Shown: positions 1 through 7,792 of the stretch, one piece after another
Layout of the letters: every line of letters starts with the position of its first letter
How positions within the stretch are numbered: the first letter of the stretch is position 1
Source of the DNA: Corynebacterium sp.
GTDB taxonomy: Bacteria > Actinomycetota > Actinomycetes > Mycobacteriales > Mycobacteriaceae
DNA length: 64,000 bases
Reading direction: 5' to 3'
Assembly: GCF_030532965.1 (NCBI RefSeq)
Contig: NZ_JAUNKC010000003.1
Location: forward strand, 1-64,000
The notes under the pieces: model-generated
Database searches by the model: none
Told to the model about the DNA's origin: nothing
Seen by the model: the letters and a program-made list of their open reading frames with translations, nothing else
Position numbers and translations under genes: made by a program

Positions 1-149
1 TGTGGCTTGAGCGTGTGACTTGAGCCTTGAGTACTGCTTCCTATCCAGACAAAGCCCCCGATCAGCATGGTTTCAGAACACCCCACAAACCACCAACTCG
101 ACTAATCCGCCCCAGGAACACCGAATACCCCGCCCTCATGCAGGATCAG

Positions 150-546
150 TCGAGTTCACCCACCGCTACAAACTGGGATGTGCCAATATGCTCGCCATAT
201 GGCGACTACACGGACTCGATACTGCTTTACGCAGGGCATATGAACATGGAACTGTGCTTGCAGGAATGAGCGCTGGTGCAGCCTGTTGATTCGAGGCGTG
301 TCTGATTGACTCTTTCGGGTGCTGGCTCCCCTGAAGGATGGTTTGCAGATCCTGTCGGGAAGCTTTTGCCCGCACTACGACACAGAAGAAGACCGCGCTG
401 AAGTATTCGCCGATGCGATTACTCAGGGTTTGCTACCAACAGGAATCGGGTTAGACGATGGTGTTGCAGTGCGGTACGCAGGTGAAACGCTCGTTGAGGT
501 CTACAGTGTGGCCAATCGGCGCACTATCCACCACATAGGGCGTTAA
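150..546 (+). pseudogene. Broken peptidase E-like (S51 family) gene
   Basis: The translation around 180-286 reads ANMLAIWRLHGLD and then VLAGMSAGAAC, matching the nucleophile-elbow region of peptidase E (S51 serine peptidases that release N-terminal Asp dipeptides); the serine of GMSAGA is still present. The next codon is TGA where family members have Trp before FE (CWFE). The frame then continues as FEACLIDSFG and shifts near 318-322 into LAPLKDGLQILSGSFCPHYD, LDDGVAVRYAG and the family C terminus, ending at 546. So at least one nonsense change and one frameshift are visible. The upstream part, including the Gly-rich GGNT segment, is poorly preserved. It converges with the ROK kinase gene, overlapping its end by 4 bases. 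A peptidase here fits the neighbouring peptide transporter, suggesting a lost step. Confidence 0.75.
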
Positions 547-1433
547 CTAGCTATCGCTGCGCGTGCTGCGAATATGGCTCCCAAGGCGACGGCGTCATCA
601 CCGACTTGGGCGTGGCGAATGGTTATGTTTTTGTCCGTCACCAGCGGGTAGGCTTCGAGCGCATCATGGCATGCCGGTTGGAGGATGTCCCATGCGCCTA
701 ATACGCCGCCGCCGATGACCACTGTGGTGACGTCGAAAAGCGTGGCCGCCATGCAGAGTGCTTTGCCGAGCTGAAAGCCTGCGTCATAAAGCACCTCGCA
801 TGCACCCTCATCCCCGGCGCGCGCCGCTTGTGCGACATCTTGTGTGGTGGCTGTAATCCCAGTGCGCTTCGTGTAGCGTTTTGCGATCGCGCGGCCCGCT
901 GACCTGGTTTCCAGGTGTCCAACTCCGCCGCAGGTACATGGTAAGTCGCCGAAACCGGGCATGTGGCCTATTTCCGCCGCAGCCCCTGCTTCGCCCCGGA
1001 TGAGCGTGCCGTTGTATAGCACTGCGCCGCCAACGCCGGTGCCTAGCATGACGCCAAGCAGATTGTCGGTGCCATGGCCGCCGTGGCTGAATTCGCCGAG
1101 GAGAAAGGCGTTCACGTCGTTTTCGACCACAACCGGGATCCCGAGTTTGGTCTCTAGGATTGCCCGTAGTTGAAAACCGGACCAGCCCGCAATGGCGTCG
1201 GAGGCTGTGCGTATCGCCCCGGTATCAGGGTCGACGATTCCGGTGGTTCCTATGCCGATTGCGGCTGGGTACGGGTCCAATGAACCTACATATTCAACGA
1301 TGCGATCCACCATATCAGCAGCATCGGTGGTGTCATGTCGATGCCGGGCGATGATTGCACCAGTTCCATCGACGAGAATATATGCGGTCTTGGTGCCGCC
1401 GATGTCAATGCCAAGGATAGTCTGAGTGCTCAT
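543..1433 (-). CDS. ROK-family sugar kinase
   Basis: A 296-residue ROK kinase, predicted to phosphorylate a hexose or amino sugar with ATP in the cytoplasm. The N-terminal phosphate-binding motif GIDIGGTKTAYIL is intact. A second glycine-rich segment (MLGTGVGGAVLYNG) and the ROK signature EIGHMPGFGDLPCTCGG follow. The zinc motif normally reads CxCGxxGCxE; here it is CTCGGVGHLE, so the third cysteine is histidine, which could still bind zinc. There is no N-terminal helix-turn-helix, so this is a kinase and not a regulator. It is the last gene of the operon; its ATG overlaps the CutC stop as ATGA. GH29 upstream suggests a sugar substrate, but ROK kinases are not known fucose kinases, so the substrate stays open. 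Confidence 0.85.
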   Translation of the reverse strand: MSTQTILGIDIGGTKTAYILVDGTGAIIARHRHDTTDAADMVDRIVEYVGSLDPYPAAIGIGTTGIVDPDTGAIRTASDAIAGWSGFQLRAILETKLGIPVVVENDVNAFLLGEFSHGGHGTDNLLGVMLGTGVGGAVLYNGTLIRGEAGAAAEIGHMPGFGDLPCTCGGVGHLETRSAGRAIAKRYTKRTGITATTQDVAQAARAGDEGACEVLYDAGFQLGKALCMAATLFDVTTVVIGGGVLGAWDILQPACHDALEAYPLVTDKNITIRHAQVGDDAVALGAIFAARAAIAS

Positions 1434-2152
1434 GATCTGGTTTTCCAGGTTTGTACGGTTGTGACTAGTGCCGTTACTGTTTCGCGGTCGGTGATGTAAG
1501 TGTGCTGTGATCCGCCGCCGGGCCCGCTGGGGCCGGTATCTGGCCCTATGGTGCTGCAGGATGCGTGGATTGCGTGGACGCCAGTGCCGCGCAAAAGCTC
1601 AACGTTTGCTGGGCTTATCCCACCACCGGCCATGATTTCTACGCCCGGTGACGCCGATGCTAATGCTTTAAGCAGCTCAGGCTTGTCGACGGCGCTAGGC
1701 TCGCCAGCCGAAGTAAGCACCCGAGTAATACCGAGCTCGGCGCAGGTTTTCAACGCAGCTTCGCGGTCTGTCAGGGTGTCGAATACCCGGTGCAAGGTTA
1801 CCGATGCGCCACCGGCTGCGGCTACTAGTTTCTCCAGTGCCGCGGTATCCAGGCTGCAATCCGGCAGTGCTGCACCTATTACGATGCCAGCGGCCCCGCA
1901 GGAGAAGGCGTCGCGGGCTTCTTCTGCCATGAGGTTTATCTCATCGTGGGTGTAGCAAAACCCACCGGGTCGGGGGCGGATTAACACGTGCACATCTATG
2001 TCCACGTCGACGCAGGCGCGGATCGTCGCATCACTTGGGGTCAGGCCGCCGGTTGTGTGGAGGGCCTGGCACAATTCGACACGGTCTGCACCGGCGTCGT
2101 AAGCGATGCGGGCACCTGTTGCGTTTTGGACGGCAATTTCTATCTTGGTCAT
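1430..2152 (-). CDS. cutC: CutC-family TIM-barrel protein
   Basis: A 240-residue CutC-family protein. Visible signatures are KIEIAVQNATGARIAYDAGADRVELC at the N terminus (split here as a run of family-typical residues), VLIRPRPGGFCY in the middle, VTLHRVFD, and the C-terminal barrel segment IMAGGGISPANV. The family name refers to copper homeostasis, but the Escherichia coli cutC copper phenotype was later attributed to the MicL small RNA encoded at that locus, so the biochemical role of the protein is unsettled. Here it sits between an alpha-fucosidase and a ROK kinase with ATGA overlaps on both sides, implying translational coupling and a role in carbohydrate metabolism. No copper gene is nearby. 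The family call is firm; the function is unknown. Confidence 0.85.
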   Translation of the reverse strand: MTKIEIAVQNATGARIAYDAGADRVELCQALHTTGGLTPSDATIRACVDVDIDVHVLIRPRPGGFCYTHDEINLMAEEARDAFSCGAAGIVIGAALPDCSLDTAALEKLVAAAGGASVTLHRVFDTLTDREAALKTCAELGITRVLTSAGEPSAVDKPELLKALASASPGVEIMAGGGISPANVELLRGTGVHAIHASCSTIGPDTGPSGPGGGSQHTYITDRETVTALVTTVQTWKTRS

Positions 2153-3471
2153 AGCGCACCCCTTGGGTTATAGGCGTCTTGTGTGCGCAGCACGGCAACC
2201 GGCAGCCCCCGTTGATCGTCTGGAAGCGCTCCCGTAACTGGCCTGCCGTCTAGGGTGAATAATGCGTGGTCGAGTGCCGGTATTTCAGCTGTGCCTGGCT
2301 GCATGAGGTAGATGAAAACTTCCTCGTTTTTGGTCACTGCTGCCCAGCGGTCGTTCGGCTCCCCCAGGCCACGGTATGGGCGGGTGCCTGTAACTGCATC
2401 GCCGTGCGTATCCATCCATTCGGCCAATCCGTGGAGGGTTGGGATGTATATTTCCGGGACTCTTCCTGCCGCGTCCAATCCGATATTCAGCAACAGATTC
2501 CCATTGCGCGCAACCGTGTGTGCGAGTAGCTTCACCACTTCCGGGGCACTGAGCACATGCTCTACGCCTTCTACATGGTTATAGCCAAACGACGCACCCA
2601 ACCCCCGGGTTGCCTCCCATGGGTGGGAAATAATCTCATCAACATCGGTATATTCCCGGGTTAAATGGCCGTGGGCAGGAATGCCGAACCGATCGTTAAC
2701 TACCCCGGAAGGTACCTGTGCGAGGTAATCACGCAGCAATGCGGCAAGTCCGAAGTCCTCCGCGCCTTTACCGGCGTCTGGCCATTCGATGTCGTTCCAG
2801 AGAATGTCCGGACGGTACTTGGTAATAAGCTCGCCTAGTTGGTCGGCGCAGTATGTGGCGAACGCCGCATCGTTTCGGCGGTAGATAAATAATTCGCGAT
2901 TACTTTGGATCGGCGGAAAATCGCTCACATGCCAGTCCAGCGCCCCGGAATAGTACAGGCCTACCCGAAGATCCGCCGCGCGCGCCGCGCGAACAAATTC
3001 GCTGATGAGGTCGCGTTTCGGACCACGGTTCACCGCATTGAATGGGGTGGTCTGAGTATCCCATAAGCAAAAACCATCATGGTGTTTCGTCGTGGGGATA
3101 ACGTAGCCCGCGCCGATGCTGCGGAAAGTTCGGATGACAGTGGCGGCGTCGAAAAGCGAAGCATCAAAGTGGTCGGCGAGGTCCTCATAACTGGTGCCCA
3201 CCCCGTATTTCTCAGCGACATACTCAGCCGCCAAACTGTCCGGAATACGCATGGTATTGCCGATCCACTCCGCGTAATGGTGGTGGGCATAGGCTCGCTC
3301 GGGCGGAATATAACGACCATCATCGACTTCCGCCCAGGCGGGCACTGAGTAAATACCCCAGTGCACAAACACCCCAAGCTTGGCGTCCCGCCACCACGAC
3401 GGAACCGTCAGATCCGGATAACGTGGCGCCGGTGAGAAAACCGGGCCGGTACGTAATTCGAAGTTAAGCAC
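2149..3471 (-). CDS. GH29 alpha-L-fucosidase
   Basis: A 440-residue glycoside hydrolase of family 29, predicted to release L-fucose from oligosaccharides or glycoconjugates with retention. Family marks are WWRDAKLGVFVHWGIYSVPAW near residues 26-46, YVIPTTKHHDGFCLWDT around 123-138 and LLLNIG further on. The stretch DILWNDIEWPD carries the expected nucleophile Asp227, as in the Thermotoga maritima enzyme with its WND motif. No signal peptide is visible, so it should act in the cytoplasm on imported substrate. The reading frame is open up to 3642, but I choose GTG at 3471: it follows a GGAGGGGG ribosome site and overlaps the ATPase stop as GTGCTTAA. The longer reading is Arg-rich and overlaps the ATPase gene. 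It overlaps cutC by 4 bases. Confidence 0.88.
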   Translation of the reverse strand: MLNFELRTGPVFSPAPRYPDLTVPSWWRDAKLGVFVHWGIYSVPAWAEVDDGRYIPPERAYAHHHYAEWIGNTMRIPDSLAAEYVAEKYGVGTSYEDLADHFDASLFDAATVIRTFRSIGAGYVIPTTKHHDGFCLWDTQTTPFNAVNRGPKRDLISEFVRAARAADLRVGLYYSGALDWHVSDFPPIQSNRELFIYRRNDAAFATYCADQLGELITKYRPDILWNDIEWPDAGKGAEDFGLAALLRDYLAQVPSGVVNDRFGIPAHGHLTREYTDVDEIISHPWEATRGLGASFGYNHVEGVEHVLSAPEVVKLLAHTVARNGNLLLNIGLDAAGRVPEIYIPTLHGLAEWMDTHGDAVTGTRPYRGLGEPNDRWAAVTKNEEVFIYLMQPGTAEIPALDHALFTLDGRPVTGALPDDQRGLPVAVLRTQDAYNPRGAL

Positions 3472-5560
3472 AGCAAGTCTCCCCCTCCGGCGAAATTGTC
3501 TGTTGCATGAGGTCAAGCGGATGGTGGCAAGCCACGAAATGCCCGGACCCGTTGTCTTGCAACGGCGGCTCCGTCCCGCATTCCGCGGTGGCAAACGGGC
3601 AGCGCGTCTTAAACCGGCAGCCTTCCGGCGGATTGATCGCACTGGCGGGCTCGCCCTGCAACACGATGGTGTCGTCGCTCACGCGATCCGGATCAGCCAC
3701 CGGAATCGACTCCACCAGCGCCTTGGTGTACGGGTGCCGCGAATGATCGACAACCTCGTCGGCCGGTCCGATTTCTACGAGCTTGCCTAAATACATCACC
3801 CCAATGCGGTCGGAGACGTAACGCACAACCGACAGGTCGTGGGAGATAAACACATAAGTCAGCCCCAGCCGTTCCTGCAGATCCCGCATCAGGTTCAAGA
3901 CCTGCGCCTGCACTGACACGTCCAAGGCGGAAACCGGCTCGTCACACACGATCAGCTTCGGGTCCAGCGCCAGCGCGCGAGCCAACCCGATGCGTTGCAG
4001 CTGCCCGCCGGAAAACTCATGCGGATAGCGCGCTAACGCGTCCTCCCCCAGGCCGACCGCCGCCAAAAGTTCGCGCGCTTTTTCTAGGCGCTGCTCTTTG
4101 GTACCGATACCCTGGATCGACAGCGGTTCGGTGAGGATGGAATCGATGCGCATCCGTGGGTCCATCGCGGCGGCGGAGTCCTGGAACATCATCTGCACGT
4201 CGCGATGCAGAGCTTTTCGACGCCCACCCCGCACGCCCGCAATATCTGCGCCATTGAACGTAACCGTACCGGAGCTCAGCTCATCTAAAACCGCGATCAA
4301 CCGCCCCAGCGTGGATTTACCACAGCCCGATTCCCCCACGATCCCTAAGGTTTCGTGCTCTTGCACACTGATGGACACATCGCTTACCGCATGCACCGAA
4401 CCAATCCGGCGCCGGAAAATCCCACTGCTAAACGCCGGATATTCCTTCACCACGTTTTCCACCTCTAATAACGGGCGGGCAGAAGTGGTGTCGTTGACCT
4501 CCACCATTCCAGTGGCCTCACCGGTTATAAGCGGCGGCCCGGCAGGAAAATGGCACGCCACGATATGGCCAGGCTGATCTTTGAGCGTTGACCGGAATTG
4601 CGGCAGCTCACTAAAACACTTCGCCTCCGCGAGTGGGCACCGGGGTGCAAAGGCACACCCCTGAATGATTCCCCGCAGGCTCGGTGGTCGCCCCTCAATG
4701 GTGTACAGACGTTGGCCGGTTTTGCGGGCTTGCTCCGGCAACGCCGCAATAAGCGATCGGGTGTATTGATGCTGTGGCTTCCTGAAAATCGCACGAGTAG
4801 AACCCGTCTCCACAATGCGCCCGGCATACATCACCGCGATCCGATCAGTCCGACCGGCTACAACACCCATATCGTGAGTGATAAGCATTACGGCGGTATT
4901 GAGTTCCTGCTTAAGCGAATCGATCAAATCCAGAATCTGCCGCTGGGTGGTCACATCCAACGCGGTCGTCGGCTCATCGGCGATCAGCAGCTTCGGCTGG
5001 CAGATCAACGCAATGGCAATCATCACCCGCTGCCGCATACCACCCGACAACTGATGCGGATACTCCTGCATCACCCGCTCAGGCCGCGGCATACCAACCT
5101 TTTTCAAAACCTCGATCGCCCGCTCATGGCACTGCTTCTTATCCAGATCAGTGTGATACCGCAGCGGCTCCATCAGCTGAACACCAATGGTCAAGGTGGG
5201 GTTAAGCGAGGTCAAGGGGTCCTGGAAAATCATTCCCATATCCATGCCCCGGGAACGCCGAACCTCTTTCTCACTACGCTGGAGCAAATCTGTACCAGCA
5301 AACCGCATTTCACCACCACTGACGTAGCCACCAGGCGGCAATAACCCCATGAGAGCCAAAGCGGTCATGGACTTACCGCACCCCGACTCGCCCACAATAC
5401 CGACGGTTTCACCCGGATAAATATCGAGGTTCACCCCCTGAAGCGGGCGCACGGTGCCACCACGCACAGCGATGCTTACTTCCAAGTCACGCAAACTCAA
5501 AAGCGGCTGGGAACCATTAGGGTGCACCGTGGCGATTGGGTTGTATTCACCAGTGTTCAT
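3464..5560 (-). CDS. Fused dipeptide/oligopeptide ABC transporter ATPase (DppD-DppF type)
   Basis: A 698-residue protein carrying two complete ABC ATPase halves, equal to DppD and DppF joined. Each half has a Walker A (GESGCGKS), an ABC signature (LSGGMRQR in the first, FSGGQLQR in the second), a Walker B with DEP, and a C-terminal oligopeptide-transporter extension with a Cys cluster (GCAFAPRCP and GCRFKTRCP, followed by CH). It powers the two permeases encoded upstream, so the uptake unit needs only one ATPase gene. A 229-base gap separates it from the permease gene 5' of it in the transcript, unlike the tight spacing elsewhere in the operon. The start ATG at 5560 has no clear alternative. 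Substrate specificity cannot be read from the ATPase. Confidence 0.92.
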   Translation of the reverse strand: MNTGEYNPIATVHPNGSQPLLSLRDLEVSIAVRGGTVRPLQGVNLDIYPGETVGIVGESGCGKSMTALALMGLLPPGGYVSGGEMRFAGTDLLQRSEKEVRRSRGMDMGMIFQDPLTSLNPTLTIGVQLMEPLRYHTDLDKKQCHERAIEVLKKVGMPRPERVMQEYPHQLSGGMRQRVMIAIALICQPKLLIADEPTTALDVTTQRQILDLIDSLKQELNTAVMLITHDMGVVAGRTDRIAVMYAGRIVETGSTRAIFRKPQHQYTRSLIAALPEQARKTGQRLYTIEGRPPSLRGIIQGCAFAPRCPLAEAKCFSELPQFRSTLKDQPGHIVACHFPAGPPLITGEATGMVEVNDTTSARPLLEVENVVKEYPAFSSGIFRRRIGSVHAVSDVSISVQEHETLGIVGESGCGKSTLGRLIAVLDELSSGTVTFNGADIAGVRGGRRKALHRDVQMMFQDSAAAMDPRMRIDSILTEPLSIQGIGTKEQRLEKARELLAAVGLGEDALARYPHEFSGGQLQRIGLARALALDPKLIVCDEPVSALDVSVQAQVLNLMRDLQERLGLTYVFISHDLSVVRYVSDRIGVMYLGKLVEIGPADEVVDHSRHPYTKALVESIPVADPDRVSDDTIVLQGEPASAINPPEGCRFKTRCPFATAECGTEPPLQDNGSGHFVACHHPLDLMQQTISPEGETCCA

Positions 5561-5789
5561 TTCTAGCTTCCACCATTCACTTTAAGTTGGAACTTCTGCT
5601 GTGGATTCTGGTTACAACGGTGTTATCCTCAAGCCTTCCTAAAACCGGATCACCAGCCGTGTACAACCAGTCGCTGCAGCAGCTTGTCAGCCACCGGCTC
5701 TTCGGCCGCATGCCAGGCGCGCAAAGCAAGTAACGAACGCTGCGCCAGCACGCAAGTGCATATGCGACCTTAAGAGCCATTTTTAATCA
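5561..5789 (-). other. Operon gap with possible decayed reading frame
   Basis: This 229-base gap interrupts an otherwise tightly packed operon. On the minus strand a frame from roughly 5748 down to 5655 reads LAQRSLLALRAWHAAEEPV and then ADKLLQRLVVHGW before a stop. That resembles ordinary protein sequence, but it has no usable start because a TAA lies just upstream in frame. A different frame opens at ATG 5780 with 67 codons of unconvincing composition. I read this as a possible remnant of a lost gene; no family was recognised. It may equally be non-coding spacer. Confidence 0.3.
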
Positions 5790-6752
5790 CTATCTCCTGC
5801 GTAACCGCACTTCAAAGGCATCTCGGAGCCCATCGCCGACAAAGTTGAAGGCGATGACGAGCAGAATAATCAATACGCCAGGCGGGTACAGCAACCACCA
5901 GTGCGAGGAATACGCTTCCGCCAAACCGGAGGACAGCATTCCGCCCCAGTTAGCCGCAGGTGGCGGCACACCAAGCCCCAGGAATGACAGGTAGGCCACG
6001 TACAGCACCGCGTCTGCCACCTGGAAGGTGGCATTGACGATCACCGTACCGATTGCATTGCGCACAATATGGCTGCGTACTGCACGCACCGATCCGCCAC
6101 CCATGCCCCGCATAGCGACGATATACTCCCGCGACCTGAGCGCAATGGCTTCACCACGAATCAGACGCGCAGGGTTGAGCCAGGCGAATGCCCCGATAAT
6201 GACCACCAACAGCCCGACGGTTGGGGTGACAATGGTGGCGATCAACATAAACAAGAACAATGCGGGGATGGCCATGAGCGCATCGACGATGCGCATCATA
6301 GCGGCATCGATCCAACCGCCGAGGAATCCCGCGGTTGCACCCCAAATGGTGCCGATGAACGTGGCGAGCAATCCGGCCGATAGCCCGATGATGATCGACG
6401 TTTGCCCGCCTACCATCAGCCGACCGAGAGTGTCATAACCGACACCGTCGGTGCCGAGCGGGTGCGCGCCGCCGGGGTCTTGGTATGCATCGGCGAGGTT
6501 GGTGTGAACCTGGTCGGTGTGGTGAATAAACGGACCAACGAAGCAGAACAGGGTGAGAAAAATGATGATGATTGCGCCAGCTACCGCCAAGCGGTTTTGC
6601 ATGAATACCTCAAGCCCTTGGCGGAGGGAGCTGCGGAGAGGTTCGGCGGAATCAGAGTGGTTGTGCGACACTCCGGAAGCGGCCACGCCAGCGGCGGGCG
6701 TGCCAGCGGCCGCTTGTGGGGTTTCGCGGGGTGGTTCGTGTGTGGTTGTCAT
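5790..6752 (-). CDS. Peptide ABC transporter permease (DppC type)
   Basis: A 320-residue inner-membrane permease of the DppC/OppC group. A polar, Ala/Pro-rich N-terminal tail of about 50 residues precedes the first membrane segment (LAVAGAIIIIFLTLFCFVG). The loop carries HPLGTDGVGYDTLGRLMVGG, typical of DppC proteins. The cytoplasmic EAA loop includes REYIVAMRGMGGG and precedes the last hydrophobic segments. It pairs with the DppB-type permease encoded just upstream in the transcript; the two reading frames overlap by one base (TAATG). The product forms the transmembrane pore with that partner and is driven by the fused ATPase. Confidence 0.92.
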   Translation of the reverse strand: MTTTHEPPRETPQAAAGTPAAGVAASGVSHNHSDSAEPLRSSLRQGLEVFMQNRLAVAGAIIIIFLTLFCFVGPFIHHTDQVHTNLADAYQDPGGAHPLGTDGVGYDTLGRLMVGGQTSIIIGLSAGLLATFIGTIWGATAGFLGGWIDAAMMRIVDALMAIPALFLFMLIATIVTPTVGLLVVIIGAFAWLNPARLIRGEAIALRSREYIVAMRGMGGGSVRAVRSHIVRNAIGTVIVNATFQVADAVLYVAYLSFLGLGVPPPAANWGGMLSSGLAEAYSSHWWLLYPPGVLIILLVIAFNFVGDGLRDAFEVRLRRR

Positions 6753-7708
6753 TAGTTTTTACCTCCGCTGCGAACGCGAGGATCGGCGATGGCATAGCAG
6801 ATGTCGGCCAGCAGGTTTCCTAGCACGGTGGCTAAGGAGACGATGACGGTTACCGCAAGCAGCACTGGATAATCTCGGTGCTGGGCCGCCTGCCAGAACA
6901 TCAATCCCATGCCGGGATAGTTAAAGAGTGATTCCACCACCAAGGCACCGCTGAATAATGCGGGCAGGTACATGCCCAAGAGGGTGATGATAGGAAACAG
7001 GCTATTGCGCAGTGCATGTCCAAAAATGATGCGGGATTCGCTTAAGCCTTTGGCCCGCGCGGTGCGGATGTAGTTTTCGTTGAGATTGTCGATCATCGAG
7101 GATCGGACGTAGCGGGAATACGCTGCCATGGTGACCACTGCGAGCGTTACCGCAGGTAGAATCAGGGCTTTGAAGTCTGAAAGGACTTCGCCAAGCGTGT
7201 ATCCTTGGGGCGCTTCGGGCGGCAGGATCGCTAGTTTTTGGGCGAAGATGATGATGAATACCAGCCCCAGGAAGAAGAGCGGGGTGGAGTACGCGAGCAG
7301 TGCGAAAACGGTTCCGATATAGTCGGCGGCTTTGTTGCGCTTCACTGCTTGGTAGACCCCCAGCGGCACCGCGAGAGTGACCGCTATGCAGATTGACATC
7401 AAAGATAGCACCATGGTTTTTGGCATGCGTTGAACAATCGCCTGCGAAACCTCCTGGTTCATTTGGGTGGAATATCCCAGATCACCGGTGAATAACCTGC
7501 CGAGATAGCTTAGGTATTGCAAGGGTAATGGCTGGTCAAATCCGTTAGCTGCGTTAAAGGCGTCGATCTGCGCTTGGGTTGCTTCCTTTCCCAGCGCTGC
7601 GCGCGCCGCCCCACCGGGTAGGAGGTGGAGAATAGTGAAAGTAATAAGCGTGACGAGCAGCACCACGACGAGTGCTTGCAGGAAACGCTGCAATAGGTAG
7701 CGAGTCAT
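6752..7708 (-). CDS. Peptide ABC transporter permease (DppB type)
   Basis: A 318-residue permease of the DppB/OppB group. The N terminus shows the family form MTRYLLQRFLQALVVVLLVT followed by LITFTILHLLPGG. A periplasm-facing domain of about 60 residues precedes five hydrophobic segments, and the EAA loop contains NYIRTARAKGLSESRII. The C terminus ends in the typical DICYAIADPRVR stretch. It is encoded directly after the intercistronic hairpin that follows the binding-protein gene, so it may be made in smaller amounts than the binding protein. It works with the DppC-type permease and the fused ATPase. Confidence 0.92.
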   Translation of the reverse strand: MTRYLLQRFLQALVVVLLVTLITFTILHLLPGGAARAALGKEATQAQIDAFNAANGFDQPLPLQYLSYLGRLFTGDLGYSTQMNQEVSQAIVQRMPKTMVLSLMSICIAVTLAVPLGVYQAVKRNKAADYIGTVFALLAYSTPLFFLGLVFIIIFAQKLAILPPEAPQGYTLGEVLSDFKALILPAVTLAVVTMAAYSRYVRSSMIDNLNENYIRTARAKGLSESRIIFGHALRNSLFPIITLLGMYLPALFSGALVVESLFNYPGMGLMFWQAAQHRDYPVLLAVTVIVSLATVLGNLLADICYAIADPRVRSGGKN

Positions 7709-7737
7709 CTACGTTGTCCTTGGGCTGGTTTCGGTGG

Positions 7738-7776
7738 GCGTTAGGCGCCGAAGTTGTGCTTTTCGACGCCTAACGC
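7738..7776 (-). promoter_or_regulatory. Intercistronic stem-loop between binding protein and permease genes
   Basis: A 10-bp perfect inverted repeat, GCGTTAGGCG at 7738-7747 and CGCCTAACGC at 7767-7776, extends inward by four more pairs (CGAA/TTCG) after one mismatch. It lies in the 84-base gap between the binding-protein stop and the DppB start. No long T run follows on the minus strand, so it is more likely an RNA-stabilising or attenuating hairpin than a full terminator. Such hairpins commonly raise the level of binding protein over permease. One copy of the window-wide 11-mer (7758-7768) lies in its loop and inner stem. Confidence 0.7.
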
Positions 7777-7792
7777 ATGAGGTAGTACACCG

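Noticed and set aside
5577..5780. 67-codon frame starting at ATG 5780
   Set aside because: The apparent ribosome site encodes the last Arg residues of the upstream permease and is too far from the ATG.
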